Origin: Furcasterigmium furcatum
Lineage: Eukaryota > Ascomycota > Sordariomycetes > Glomerellales > Plectosphaerellaceae
Reading direction: 5' to 3'
Length of the DNA stretch: 64,000 nucleotides
Assembly: GCA_001599815.1 (NCBI GenBank)
Contig: BCIA01000002.1
Span: 7,093,452 to 7,157,451, forward strand
A program made the translations under genes and the position numbers. The first letter of the stretch is position 1, and each line of letters opens with the position of its first letter. Below are positions 33,774 to 45,520 of this stretch, in pieces. The notes under the pieces are model-generated. The model ran no database searches, was not told the origin of the DNA, and saw only the letters and a program-made list of their open reading frames with translations.

Positions 33774-34633
33774 GAGGAAAATATAGTATGGTGATCTAGG
33801 ATTGAGTCGATGGATTACCGATATTCGGCTCCCCGTGACAAGAAATGTCCGCAGCGTCGACAGCCTTGAGCTCCACAGCCGGGCGCACATTTTTGGAAAC
33901 TCCGTAGTAGAGTCCTCCAGAATGATAGCAGAAGCCAAACGTCTCTTTACGGTCTCCATGACTCTGGATCTGTCTTCACGATGGGCTGACGGAGCGTTTC
34001 ACACTTATTTACTAGTCTTCCCATGACTAAACGAAACCGGAAAGTGTATGAAGGAGGTTTTCCGCGAGGGTCGGTAGATATTGACAAACTGATTGTGGAA
34101 GGTCTTTGTTCATTTCTCCGCGAAGAATGCGAAGAATCGCTGGAATAATTGAGGCAAGACCTAGGCGCGAAGACTCTCTCGACATGATGGATGGAGGATA
34201 ACTATGGAGACTCGGCACTGGCTTTTCTCAGGCCCTTCCGGCTTTCCAACGAGCGACTGATATTGAGTTCCATTGTGCCCAGACTTCCCTTCCCGTGACG
34301 GAGCGACCTAACTCCCGCAGCATCTGCTATCCGTCCGATCCCCTCCTGGCGAATCCAGATGAGTTGACTTGGATCTGAGTGGCAGGCCGTGTACATCAAA
34401 ATTAACAATAACACTTGTCCACAATGCAACCAAAATTGGGGTCGCCTCTTCCGAAGCTGTAGCGCATGTACGCCGGGGGTGAATTGTACTACTATGACAC
34501 ACTATGATCACCTTGATGTTCCCTTTAATGCCCCGCGACCTTCTAGATCACCCTCCGCCCTCCCCGTCCCCGTCGCCGACTCTTCTCGTAGTTCCCATAG
34601 AACACGTTGTTAACAAGCTACTCTAAGCTATCT
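33774..34633. other. intergenic, no gene seen
   Basis: Between convergent genes. No family-like frame on either strand. Confidence 0.4.
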
Positions 34634-36158
34634 TCAAAAAAATCCAAAGACTGTGCCATTATAGAATGGCGTGGCCTCGTTGTACATGGTCTTGCGGGCC
34701 TCGCCCTCAAAAAGCCTCTGGATGCGGTCATAGTCGTAGCCGGCGCCGAGGGCAAGCTGCAGCTGGATGCGCGCGTTCTCGCCACGGAGAATACCAGAGC
34801 TGATACTACACGCGGTCATTAGCAGTGTTCGTGTCGATCTGCCGCACTGGCGAGAGGGTGGGAAGTCTTGGAGACGCACATGGTACGCAGTTCGGGCCTT
34901 GGAACATTGAGACCGAAGAAAGCGCGGAAGGACGCCACTGTAATGATGCCAGATCTCTCGTACAGATCTTCTGCTGCCTCCGTCATGGCGTCACTCATGG
35001 ATCCGGGACCGGCACCCATAATCACGATGCCTCTTTGAGAGGGTCGTCAGCAATTCATTGTCTTCCTGTTTATGGGAATTGATGGTGTCTTACTTGGCCC
35101 CATTGTCGGCGGCGGCGTAGATCTGGCTCGCATCGAATCCCTCTATGCTGTGCGTCAGTCAAACTCGCACGGCCCGTGTGACTTTTGGGGGGGAGACGCC
35201 AACTTACGGGTACCATAGAGAAGGGTGACCGGGGGCAGGGGCAAGGTTAGGTTGAACGGGTTAAAGTAGTGGCGGGCCTTTGGCAGTGATGGGCCGAAGA
35301 AGAAGTATGGCTGTCCTGACATAAACTGCGCAATATAACCCTGATCAAGGGAGAGGAACGTGTGGACGTTGTTGCCGTTGGTCTTGGTCGCATAGAAGGC
35401 CGACACGAGATGGTCACTAAAGGAGATCATAGCGCCGCGATCACGAGCCTCGGGATGGACGGCAGTCCGAACGGCATCGTAGAAGTTAGAGGGGCCGTCG
35501 GCGGAAAGGGCCGAGTTGGGACGCATGGCACCAGTCGCGACGAACGGCTTAGAGCAGTTGAAGGTGAGGTCAACACCGAAGGCCTCCATGAACGTATCAG
35601 TCAACCGTATTCACATTGTGTATCGAGGGACTCTCACCGTGTCAGCCAGGGTGTTAGTGCCATGGATCATGACAGCGCCCACGATATCCGAGTTGCACGA
35701 GCAGAGGCGCCTGGTCGCATCCCTGGAGATGTTGACGAAGGCATCCGCTGCGATATTAGAACTTGTACCGCCGGAGTCACCGAGGACGTCGACGATGGCA
35801 AGCTGCGCGATGTCGAGGACCTCGCTAACGTTGCCGACAAGAGTTTCCGCGGTGAGGGCACCGGGACCGCCCCCGTAACGAGTCGTATCGAGGCGACCGT
35901 TCCTAGAGCTCGCAAGGATGGTGCCGCCCATGTCGTAGAGCCTGCGGGACGTGTCAGCAACTGCTACTTACTTACTCATTGGCATGGAGATCATCGTGTC
36001 TCTCAGCAACCGTGGCGTACTCACATAACCTTGGGCAGAGATGAATTCTTATAGATCCAGGTCAGGCCGTCATTCGGATCCTCACGCTTCTGGACCAGGA
36101 GCGGTGAGGCGACAACGCTCGCGGCGAAGAGTGCCAAAACTGCCGATGAGCCAAACAT
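34634..36158 (-). CDS. secreted L-asparaginase (type II-like)
   Basis: Six exons: 36,158-36,025, 35,941-35,638, 35,583-35,208, 35,142-35,094, 35,032-34,880 and 34,805-34,634; 395 residues, every phase consistent. The start MFGSSAVLALFAASVVASP is a signal peptide followed by a Lys-Arg site. Catalytic threonines lie in DMGGTILAS and IHGTNTLADT; the Lys/Asp group is in GAMRPNSALSADGP. The C-terminal GIVIMGAGPGSMSD and ILRGENARIQLQLAL blocks are also typical. Family enzymes convert asparagine to aspartate and ammonia. Without splicing, three in-frame stops interrupt it. Likely used for nitrogen scavenging outside the cell or in the wall. Confidence 0.9.
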
Positions 36159-37559
36159 GATGCAAAGATGTCCCTGGTGCCCTGCTGGCTTGGTCGGTAG
36201 AGTCGGAGTGGTGCCCTGCCTGGCTTTATGTACTTGCTATCTCACACGCTGCCAAGCAATCCTTGCGCCTCCAACGACGAGTACAAGAAAGCAGCTGTCA
36301 TTAGCACCGCCTCCAACAGTTGATACCACTACTCAACGCCCTCACGGAATGAGACAAGCATAGTGCCTATCGCACCAACCTGTATCACGGAGTGGAGAGT
36401 CCTCACGATGAGCATGAGATACCCCAGATAAGGGCATGTTGCTATTACGTACTGGCCCGCAAGGCTTGATACCAGAACGAACTGATAGCTACATGTACCG
36501 CTCACCGCCTGGATGACCGGGGCAGGAAGCGTTTCCTAGAATCGCAGCTGGATTGTCGCGTGGTGACATGTCTGGCCAGTCTCCCGGGTCCGGGCGTGAG
36601 GCGCCGGAGCCAGCCAGGAGACTGATAAGGAACCCCTGGCCTCTAAAGGTCTCTCCAGCTGCAAGCTCTAACCATAATAACGCATTCAGCGTAGAAGCCG
36701 GAATGCGGTAATTAGTCTGCCAGCCAATTGATTAGGAGGTCCGCGGGGTCCAACGACGTTATGCAACTCTCGTGGGGGAGCTGCCTGGGCATGGCGATAT
36801 GTCTCGATTTGACTAGTTGATACGGTGGATTCGGACTTTTGTCTCCGGGTCCGTGGCGCCAACGGCCACTTTAGACTATTGCTTAAATGCTAGTATGTAG
36901 TATATTTAGTGGACCCATCTCGGGAGTCGGTGATCATGGCCGAGGTGACCAAGCCAGTACCAGTCAACAGCGAAACAGCCGAGAATTTGAGAGGGCGCCT
37001 TATGGTGATAGCATCGCGGCCAAAGCCCCAGCCTCGGCAGGAGGTAGTCTTTAACCACCGCATGGCCGCCTCTGCCAACGTCTGACATCACTGCTGGATG
37101 CGTCTCGATACTTCGTGTTATCAGGCCCCCCCCGCGGGTCATACACGAGATGATGATTGAAAATAGGAACTTTGGTCGGCGCTAGACTGGGTAGACACCC
37201 CGTATCACCGAGTTTCGGGCCCGATTTGGGATCTTACCGGCGGGCGGCGCAGTGGTACTGGGTCAACGGAAAACCCTGCACTGTCTCGTCGATGATCTCG
37301 GGGGATAGTGTAATTTTTCGCATTTCCGATACCTCCCAAAGACAACAAACCAAATCCTACTCACCACCCTCAAGACGTGGTGACTCGAAAGTGAATGATT
37401 CTCAATAAATCGGATGGGTTGCTGCCGGGTTCTATTGACCTTCAGGTGGTGTCTGCTATCCCAATGTTGCGGTAGAACTGGCGAAAATGGGCTGGGTTTG
37501 CAGGCTGGTGTTCATGCCTAACTTGCGTCAAGGCTCTGTCCTGCAATAAATGTGCCCAC
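36159..37559. other. long intergenic region, no gene seen
   Basis: About 1.4 kb with no supported frame on either strand. It separates the asparaginase promoter from the 3' end of a glycoside hydrolase pseudogene. Confidence 0.4.
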
Positions 37560-38930
37560 TTCATTCGTTTTTGCACCCAACCTGCCGTCTCACAGTCCAA
37601 TCAAGGACCACCGGGCTATTCAGCCCCTCTTCCCTCGGATCCCGAGTAGTGTACTGCTGCTGCCTCACTCCAGCGACGGTACCAAAGATCATCGTTTCGT
37701 CCCTGTCCGCTTTGATTCTGTTAAAGAGCGGCGTTGTGACCTCAATCTGGATATAGTTAGAGATGTCGACCAAGCCGTCGGATGGGTCGACCGCAGGCAA
37801 CGTCTTGCCGTTCAGCTTGACTCTCAGTGTATGAACCACGGGACCCATTGACAGAAGTGCTCCAACCTGGCGGCATCAAATGAGTGAAGCGTAATTTCGG
37901 TCCGCACATCGAACCGGTCTTCCGCTGGAGCGTGCCAATCCTCAATCTGCATATCCCATGCCTCCAGGTTCGTTCTCTGGGGCAGCGCTGACGCGAGAGA
38001 GACATCAACAACCTGCCCGTTCTTGCCGACTCGATTTGGGCGTCGCCTGTGACGAGAGCAACGAAGGTGCCATCTTCGTTAGCTGTGAAAGCCACAACGT
38101 TGTCGGACACCGGCGTGACCCGGTACGTCTTGCGGGTGTCTTCCTTGGAGGACTCATCATGCTTTAGCACGATGAGCGCTGTCTGACCAGGCTTCAGCTT
38201 CAACGGGAGCGAGATGACGCCGTGGTCCCGGCTGCAGACCACAAGCTGGGACTCGAGGCCTGTGAAAGCATCAAGGACATAGGAACGGTATCGAGATCCA
38301 CGGAAATGTGCGCCGTGCAAGTCGAGTCGTTCTGCCGGTCATGATTGAAGAAGTACAGCGTGTCCCGCTTTGTGTCTTTATCGGAGCGCCAGACCTGGTA
38401 GGGTGAAGCGGGCGAAGAGCACTCAAGACGTACTCGGGGCGTGATATCCCGAGACCTCAGGGTAGCAGAAAACTTGTTCCGTGACGCGACTTTTTTGGAC
38501 ATTACTATGCGCTCTGAGCTCTGCGACCGCCGTCTTGAGCTCTACTACGCTGTTCTCCGTGACGGGGAAGGTTTGCGTGGGGAAGTCCCCGATGAAAATC
38601 ATCGGGAGTCCGGCAGCAGCAAAGCCGGCCAGCTTTGAGCCGTTTGAGCTCGTCAACATGATGCGAAAGCGCCTGATGATTTTCAATCGAAGAGTAATTC
38701 AACATGCTTGAAGAACCCGGTCGGTCTGGTGAACGGTCTGTCACATTCATCGTCATTCGGGCAACAGTAAAGACGCTGTTCGTGGAATGGAGATACAAGA
38801 TGCTGGCTGAGATCGTGCCAGCTGGTAAATTCGCGCCGACAAAGGGAGCATCCCCACTAACCCCTCCGACGGTAGCAGTTTCGCATGTTGAACCGAGGTC
38901 GAATTTTACAGGGAGGATCAACCGCAACCT
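37560..38930 (-). pseudogene. truncated glycoside hydrolase (GH106/rhamnosidase-like) remnant
   Basis: Fragments in at least four successive frame changes read like the C-terminal half of fungal GH106-type hydrolases: AGLPMIFIGDFP (~38,580), SPASPYQVWR then DTLYFFNHDRQND (~38,350), DAFTGLESQLVV (~38,260), SLPLKLKPGQTALIVLK (~38,180), and DISNYIQIEVTTPLFNRI (~37,750). The joins, for example near 38,620 and 38,285, are too tight for introns, so they are frameshifts. The N-terminal catalytic half is missing; the next gene begins about 20 bases away. The family name rests on remembered motifs, not a search. It makes no functional enzyme. Confidence 0.6.
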
Positions 38931-38948
38931 GCAAGTTGCACACCGATG

Positions 38949-40337
38949 TCAAGACCCTTCCTGAAGCGGCTTCTGGACAAAAATGGTTCTCCTACTGCGT
39001 GTAAGCCTGTGTATTGCCAGCCGTTGAGACCTCGCACTTACAGAGGATAGAACGCGTGGTAGCGCCTGTTCTTGATGGCGTTCCTGACCCGAAGCAGCAT
39101 CACCTCGACCTCGGTCCTGTTCCAGCCGAGCACTGCGGTGCACAGGTACGACGCGAAGCCTTCGAGGCCCTGCTCGAGGCTCATGCGGTTAAGCAGGCCA
39201 ACCTCCTTCCACTTCGTCTCAGCGGGCCAGCCGCCAATGGGCACCCGGATCTGGCTCTGGTGCAGCTCGCCCTGAAAGCCGCCCTCGCGCAGCCACTTCT
39301 CCCAGTGGTTGGGCACCTCGAACGAGCGGCCCATGCGGGTGCCCGCCTCGCGGAATATCCGGCCCCAGTCGTGCCAGACGCAGTCCGCGGGGAGCGGCTC
39401 CTCGTTGCCCTCGATGGGGAGCGCATACTCCTTCTGCTCGAGCCAGCCACCGGGCTTGAGCGTGCGGAGGCACTCGGCATAGAATTTGGGCCAGTCCTGG
39501 ACGCAGCCGGTCAGCCCGCTCACGTGAATGTAGTCGAACGTGTTGTCGGGGTACGTCCAGTCGAGCTCGCAGTTGTCGAGCTCGAAGCGGCAGTTGGGCG
39601 GGACAAAGGCCGGCTGGATGGGCGAGATGTCTGTGCCGATGACATCGGCCGAGGGGTTCTCGTCGGCGAAGTCGCTGGGGCGCACGGTGAGCGAAGGACA
39701 ACCACGAGACGGGCGGAGGGTGCTGCTCTCACATGGCCCAGATGCCGGTGCCGGTGCCGACATCCAGCACCTTCTGGGGGTTGTCGAGCGGAGCGTGGTA
39801 CAACTTGCCGTCGAACGCGACGCAGAACATGTTGTGACTGAGCCTGTCAGCGAGTCCGTGACGGTCGCGGCGCCTGTACGTACGCGACATCGAGTCCTTC
39901 GTTCTGCCTGTCGTCGTTGGGGCCCCTGCTCAGTGTCAGCGGGTGGTCTCTCTTGGAGTTTGGGGACGAACCAGTATTCTGCGCCTTCGTAATTGTGGTA
40001 CGTCCTGCCGTGCATCTCGCGATATTTGAGGATCGACGAGGCCACGGAAGCGGTCGAGCTCAGGCTATTCGAGCAGGTCAGATAACAGCGCAGGAAGGCC
40101 CAGGGCCGCCAACTCCTCACCCGTCATCTTCGTAGGACGAGCCCTCGTCATCGGTACCATCATAAGCGGGATCCTGAGAGCGCTGGTCAGCGAGCGACGA
40201 CCCGACCTTTCCGCGACACTCACGACACCAATCGGCGCTGCGTGCGCCTGCGCCTCCCCGGGCGGCGATCCCACCGGGGACCGGGGCGACTTGGACGGAG
40301 ACTTGGAGGGGGACTTTGGCGGGGTATTGACGCCCAT
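38949..40337 (-). CDS. LaeA-like SAM-dependent methyltransferase
   Basis: Seven exons: 40,337-40,224, 40,173-40,121, 40,064-39,972, 39,925-39,884, 39,837-39,733, 39,674-39,042 and 38,994-38,949; 361 residues. Introns of 46-58 bp, most with GCTGAC branches, all in phase. After a Ser/Pro/Lys-rich start (PPKSPSKSPSKSPRSP), it has SSILKYREMHGRTYH, WGPNDDRQNEGLDVA, the SAM motif VLDVGTGTGIWAIDFADE, VIGTDISPIQP, and FDYIHVSGLTGC, the usual order in LaeA/TAM-type proteins. These are nuclear or cytosolic methyltransferases; some regulate secondary metabolism, though most paralogs have no known substrate. The small last exon adds FVQKP, seen at the end of relatives. Confidence 0.85.
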
Positions 40338-41667
40338 CGTGAGAGGTTGGCGGACAGTCGTTCCGGGACGGGAGGTGAAGGTGGGAGAAAAGTGCGAGAA
40401 CAGGGCGATCGAAACCGAGGGCGTGGGCCACGTTATTGAGGGGTCGCATGCCCAGCTGCCAAGAGCAAGATATCAGCTGTCCCCCCCTGCTAGTATGTCC
40501 TGCCCTGCTTGAAGATTGGATGGCGCCCAGCTCGGTTGAGTTGCTGTCGAAAGTCTTCCTTCGACCCGGCTCGAGTTGATCAGCCAGTTCTCACTTACCT
40601 CCAACTCAACAGCACGCAGTCTCCATTTTCTGAACTTGAGACCGGGGCCTCGATCTGAAGTCTGGTCGACTTGGGCAGTCCTTGGGATCCTTCCTGTGAC
40701 TCCCTCAACGCGAACCCCTGATTTCGTTGGCATCTCTGGCAAGGATGCTGCAGTAGCGCGCCCAACGGTCCGGTGTCATTTGTCGGCCCGGCCCCGCTGT
40801 TCTTAGAGCATCTTGGCGGCGGGGAACCCACCGGCGATGCCCCGGTGGCTCGGCCCACAGGAGATTGACCCACAAGCTCATCCGGACACGGAGTTTCCGA
40901 GCACCGTGTCCGTTCCTTGGCGCGCCCCTCGGAAGCAGCACTGAAGCGGCGCTGTCGGATCCGTCCGTGGTGGTCGTCGTGGCATCGGCCGGCCGAGACC
41001 GGGGCGGGTCGCCCACGAGGACGGGACTATGGAGCCAGCTGAACAACCGGCTAGAGAGATATTCCAAGCGGAGACTGGGTGATCTGTTACCAGGCACCAC
41101 TATGTTCCTCCACTCTAGGCAACACGCCTTGGTTCACTAACGAGCTCAAGGCATGGCGGCATTTGTTGAGACGGCCCAAGTGTTGCGATTAGTTATCAGC
41201 CGAGGTTGGAGTGACGTTCAGCGCGTTGAGGATCTGGATGCCTGCGACCGGTGAGATTTAGGGACTTTGGTAATCACCGGTTGACTCGACTCTGTTGAGG
41301 AAATACAACACTGACAAAGTACCCCGCGTGAATGGGGCTCGGAACCCACTTGAGAACTCCATCTTGATACAGGTAGTGCTCACGCCGAAGACTGGCTTAC
41401 CAACACTCTCCCAATCAAAAGTCTTGTCTCACCAATTGCAGCGTCGGCTTCTCGGGAGGACCCTGGAAGCCCGGAGGCTCTAGCCTCATCGTTGAGATCC
41501 GAAGAATGGAAAGGAATCGGCCTTGTTTCGCCTTAACTCCGTTGAACGAGATGGAAATGAGCTTAAAACGGCTCGGGAACCATCTCACTGTACTGAAGTC
41601 CTCACTCTTGACTCTGCCGCTACCATATTGACATACCCGCACTCTTCCATCCCAAAACACCACCACC
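40338..41667. other. intergenic with a short repeat
   Basis: No gene seen. A ~25-base block at 40,652-40,676 matches 44,440-44,464 with three differences, all transitions. Confidence 0.4.
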
Positions 41668-42645
41668 ATGCCGGGCGAACTCCGATATGACCCTGAGCAG
41701 TACGCCCTCATCCAGGCTGCATACGGCGAGGCGCCTGTGCCCACCGCGCCACCGCCCGACGTCATGCAGTTCCGACCTGGAGCCGACGAGATGATGCGCG
41801 CCATATTCCGTCAGGAGCCAACCCCCGAGAACATTACCCGCAGTCTCATCGACGTCGAAAGCCATGACGGTGCGAAGATCCAGGTGCATCGATTCGCGGA
41901 GAGCGGCACTGCCACGGCCACACCCGGCCCAGCGGTCCTCTACATCCATGGCGGCGGCTTCGTCTCCTGCAATGTCGAGATCTACGCCCCCCAGATTGCG
42001 CGCTGGGCCGCTCGCACCGGCATTCCCTTCTTCGCAGTCGGATACCGCCTCGCGCCCGAGCAGAAAGGCGACGGCCTCGTCAGGGATGCATACGCCGCAC
42101 TGGAACACCTCTCCTCTCACGCGGCGGAGCTCGTGGTTGACCCCGCCCGCATCGCCGTCATGGGTGACTCGGCCGGCGCCGGGATCGCCGCCGGGACGGC
42201 TCTCCTGGCGCGCGACAAAGGCCTCCAGCCGCCCCTGGCGCAGCAGCTCCTCTTCTACCCAATGATCGACGACCGGACGCCAGCCCCGGCACCCGACGCG
42301 CCCAAGAGCAATTTCCTGTTCATTTGGGACGGGGCGCGAAACGATCTCGCCTGGAAGGCCCTCCTCGGTGAGGACAAGGCCGGCAAGGAAGACGCTGATG
42401 TATCCGAGTACGCCGTGCCGGCCCGTGCGACTGATTTGCGCAATCTCCCGGACACGTACGTCGACATTGGCGGCTTGGACCTGTTCGCGGATGAGGCTAT
42501 TGAGTTTGTCAGGAGGCTGGCAAAAGCGAACGTTCAGACCGAGTTCCACCTCTTCCCGGGCGTCTTACATGGCTTCGACGCGGCCCCGACTAGCGCGGCT
42601 AAGATGGCATTTGAGGCTAGGGAGAAGTTCCTGAGGAGGCTGTAG
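41668..42645 (+). CDS. HSL-type alpha/beta hydrolase (esterase/lipase)
   Basis: One exon, 325 residues; ATG in CACCATGC context. It has the hormone-sensitive-lipase features: HGGG (~90-93) for the oxyanion hole, GDSAGAG with the nucleophile Ser (~168), an Asp in GLDLFADEA, and a His in GVLHGFD. The middle WRxALG-like stretch is replaced by AWKALLGEDKAG. No signal peptide, so intracellular. Family enzymes hydrolyse short-chain esters. It could release phenolic acids for the neighbouring ring-cleavage genes, but that is only a position-based idea. Confidence 0.9.
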   Translation: MPGELRYDPEQYALIQAAYGEAPVPTAPPPDVMQFRPGADEMMRAIFRQEPTPENITRSLIDVESHDGAKIQVHRFAESGTATATPGPAVLYIHGGGFVSCNVEIYAPQIARWAARTGIPFFAVGYRLAPEQKGDGLVRDAYAALEHLSSHAAELVVDPARIAVMGDSAGAGIAAGTALLARDKGLQPPLAQQLLFYPMIDDRTPAPAPDAPKSNFLFIWDGARNDLAWKALLGEDKAGKEDADVSEYAVPARATDLRNLPDTYVDIGGLDLFADEAIEFVRRLAKANVQTEFHLFPGVLHGFDAAPTSAAKMAFEAREKFLRRL

Positions 42646-43008
42646 GCATTTGTCTGTGGGCTGGGGTCAACAGTGTCGATGGCGGCAACAGACAGAGGAT
42701 TGGGTGCCGCCAGGAAGACTCAATCCATAGTACCCCATTTCGATCTGAGATTTTTCTCGCTTGTGTGGCCGGCCCAGCTATTATGCCGTCTGGATAGGTT
42801 ACCCTTGAATAATCTCTCATTGAGGAAGAGGCCATCTCGATTTTCTCAGGTTCGGTTTGATGCCTGTTGGTCGACGTGGAGTCCCGAGGGCGGCCATCTT
42901 GTCTTCAATCCCCTGCTACCCTCGCAACTTCACTGAGCACTCGAGCCAAAAGCTCCCTACGGCATGAGTCGTGATCTTCATGTGAGGACCTCGGGAGGGC
43001 ACTGAATT
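42646..43008. other. intergenic, no gene seen
   Basis: The stretch between the esterase stop and the 3' flank of the duplicated broken gene. No pattern found. Confidence 0.4.
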
Positions 43009-43084
43009 TGTGATGTACCACTCGCTATTCCGACACTTGACAAGCGGGTGATTCCTGCGGCCTCCAGACCCCTCTATCAACCCC

Positions 43085-44009
43085 TCAAGCAGCCTCAGCC
43101 TCGCCCTCTCCTGCCCCCTTTCCCTCGGCGTCATGTTCCCGCGGGGAGCCCACCAGCTTGAGGACTCGCTTGGGGATGAACGTAAGATCCGCAGCGAACA
43201 GGGCTCCATCCTTTCGCTGAATAGGCCTGGTGTAAACGGCGTAGATGGTGTTGCGAATGTGAAATCCCGAAACCCTTGCGAGGCGAGCTAGGTCCATGAG
43301 CCTGCATTCTTGGGAAATTTAGACGCGTTGATTGGACCAGAGGTCAAAAATCTTTGCTGGTCCATCGTCATCGTCGCCGAACCAAGAGGGCTGCAGTTGG
43401 ATTGAGACGGCATAAAGGCGGTCCATGCTGCAGCGGACCAGCTCCGTGTAGATATGCCTGGCCTCCAGGTCGTTCAAGATGGAAGTTTCGATCTCGATCC
43501 CGTCCTTGTTCCACTCCGAGAAGTGACTGATCAAGCTGGCCAACTTGTACCGCATCCGGCCCATCGACTCTCTTCTCCTCAGCCTTGGCGGCCAATTGAA
43601 GCAGAGCAGAGAGGGCCAGGGCGTGGTCGAGGGCGCCATTTTCGTCGTTGTCCATGATGAAGACGACGTCCCTGAGCATCTCGTCGGTGGTCCGAACGGC
43701 CTTGTCAAGTTCTGCATACGTCATGGCGTATCTCTGGCCGGCGACCCAATTCATGGGCAAAAAAGATCCGGCTCCTGAGAGTTGGTCGAAACCGTAACGG
43801 GAGAGAGTGCCGGCTTCGTGGGTGCACTTCATGGCTAGATGCGAATGGCATTCCTGGCATACTGCTTGATGCCGCGACAGACTGCATGGGTCTTGCCTGT
43901 CATGGGGCCGCTGTGAAGTCCTCTGGGCGGCGTGTTCCCACTCATCAGGGTCGGGCTCTGGACCGGGTCGAGGGGCGAAGTGGTTCTCTGGATGCGTAGG
44001 ACGCCACAT
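43085..44009 (-). pseudogene. unknown gene, copy 1, broken by frameshift and stop
   Basis: From the ATG at 44,009 the product runs ~145 residues (CQECHSHLAMKCTHEAG, then YAELDKAVRTTDEML, ALALSALLQLAAK). The frame shifts near 43,575 with no room for an intron. It continues MRYKLASLISHFSEWNKDG..., DDDDGPAKIFDLWSNQRV, then meets TAA at 43,319-43,321. In the same frame LMDLARLARVSGFHIRN... continues to TGA at 43,085. A diverged copy at 57,058-57,336 reads through the stop position, so the TAA is a lesion. A possible 5' leader intron ends at ~44,012 (CTAAC..ACAG). No domain is recognised; the small CxxC/CH cluster near the start could bind metal. Confidence 0.65.
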
Positions 44010-45520
44010 GACTGTACGTGTTAGCCAAGTGTAGAGATGGAAACGATACGGACATGCACCTACTGTGGGCGTCGATTCGAAGTGTCGTCGTTGATGTGGA
44101 ATGGTTGGTTTTTGGTCGAGACGATTGTGAGGGTAGCAAGGTGGGCAGGTGGACTACTTAGCCGTACCTAGGTAGGTAGGTTTATAGCACACAGTGAATA
44201 TCGGGGTGGGGAGGGTAAGTGAATGGCCCGGTGGTGGGGCGGGGAGCGGGACCAGGATTTCGCTCTGTGAAGTTCCAGTGTTCACTTGCGCACTAACTAA
44301 TGCCCGGTTCGTCCAGATGGGCTTACTTCGCAGGTGCTCAAAGTCGATCAGGCAGTCCTCGGCATTTCTTCTAGTTTAGTGACAAGCTATCTCGAGTTTA
44401 TGAGGTCATGAGAGAGCCCATCTCGATGAGCTGAGGTTTGATCTAAAGTCTGGTTGACCTGGGCGCCTATTTGCGACCCTGTTGCCCGGGCCGGCCACGT
44501 GGCGATGATCCCCCGCCCCCCTTCAACGGCACTGGCTGGACCCCTAACTGTCCGCCGGGCTGGTAGGTACCCAAGTACCCCACTGCAGTCGGCCTAGGTG
44601 AAGAAGGGCAGGTTGAGTCGCGCAACCAGTAATTTTACCACATGGATGGTGGACGCAAATGAAATAAATAAGGTAGAACAAGAGCTCCCTTCCATGCTAC
44701 TTGACATACAGCTGGGAGAAGGGACATTGTATCGGGCAATGCGGCCCCTCCGAACGAAGGGTGTGCGGACGTGATCTTTCGGGGCAGGGGAATACGTGAA
44801 TTCACCACGGTCACCTGCTCGGCGATGCAGCGCCTGCCACGCGAGTCGTGGCGCCGAGAGGATGGCGAGCATGGGGGCTGAGACAGTTATGTGCACTTAG
44901 CTATACCTGAGCGGCGAGACAAGAGGCAGACGGACAGATGGCCTGGCCACAGGGGCAATGAGGAGAAGAGAGGCAAGGGACATCCAGTCCACGACCCCTA
45001 CTGAGAGTGAGACATACTACCGGGGGGCTAATGAGGGTGCCATAAGCCGGCCCCCGAGCATTCCTCTCGCCTGGCGCCAGGCGAGCTGCCAGGAGGCTTG
45101 GCATGGGGTTTTCTAGTGGTGGTAGCCGGATCCTCCGCGAGCGAGTTGTTTTCGCTCCGCGCAGTGAGGGACATGCTGTCGTCGGGGTGTTGCTGGCGCA
45201 TTGGGTATTTCGACCATTCCTGGCGCTCCTGGGTGGTGGAATGGATGGTTGTTCACGCGGGAGTTCGAGACAAGGGATATAGCGATGAGAGGGAGAAAGG
45301 ACGCCGCTCCGGCGTTGAAGTCTCTTTCGTTCGACCGCGTTACAATAGAATGTTCACTCTGCTTGGCACCTAGTGGTCGTTGACCTTGTCCGCTCCTCTC
45401 CGTCTTTCTACCCTTACAACCGATGCTGCTTTGCGATCACACAATTCTGATATTGGCGGCTGAGATCGGCCCCCGACACCTGACTCCTTACATACTGGTG
45501 CTTCGACCACTACCGACGAC
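44010..45520. other. intergenic with TAGG-type tandem and short repeats
   Basis: No gene seen. Contains a TAGGTAGGTAGG run (~44,168), and a block at 44,495-44,556 matching 57,517-57,584 in the same direction. Confidence 0.4.

Noticed and set aside
35605..35637. Premature TGA as proof that the asparaginase is a pseudogene
   Set aside because: A 54-bp intron (35,637-35,584, TTGACTGAT branch) removes it and joins ADT to AFGVD, as expected for the family.
36906..37142. 78-codon minus-strand frame at 37 kb
   Set aside because: No domain, signal peptide or splice partner; composition like the surrounding non-coding DNA.
8503..42645. One large secondary-metabolite cluster
   Set aside because: No polyketide synthase, NRPS or terpene synthase is present; the LaeA-like methyltransferase alone is not evidence for one.
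43319..43341. 23-bp intron GTCTAA..GCAG to skip the TAA in the 43-kb gene
   Set aside because: Far below the minimum intron size here, and it would shift the frame that continues past the stop.
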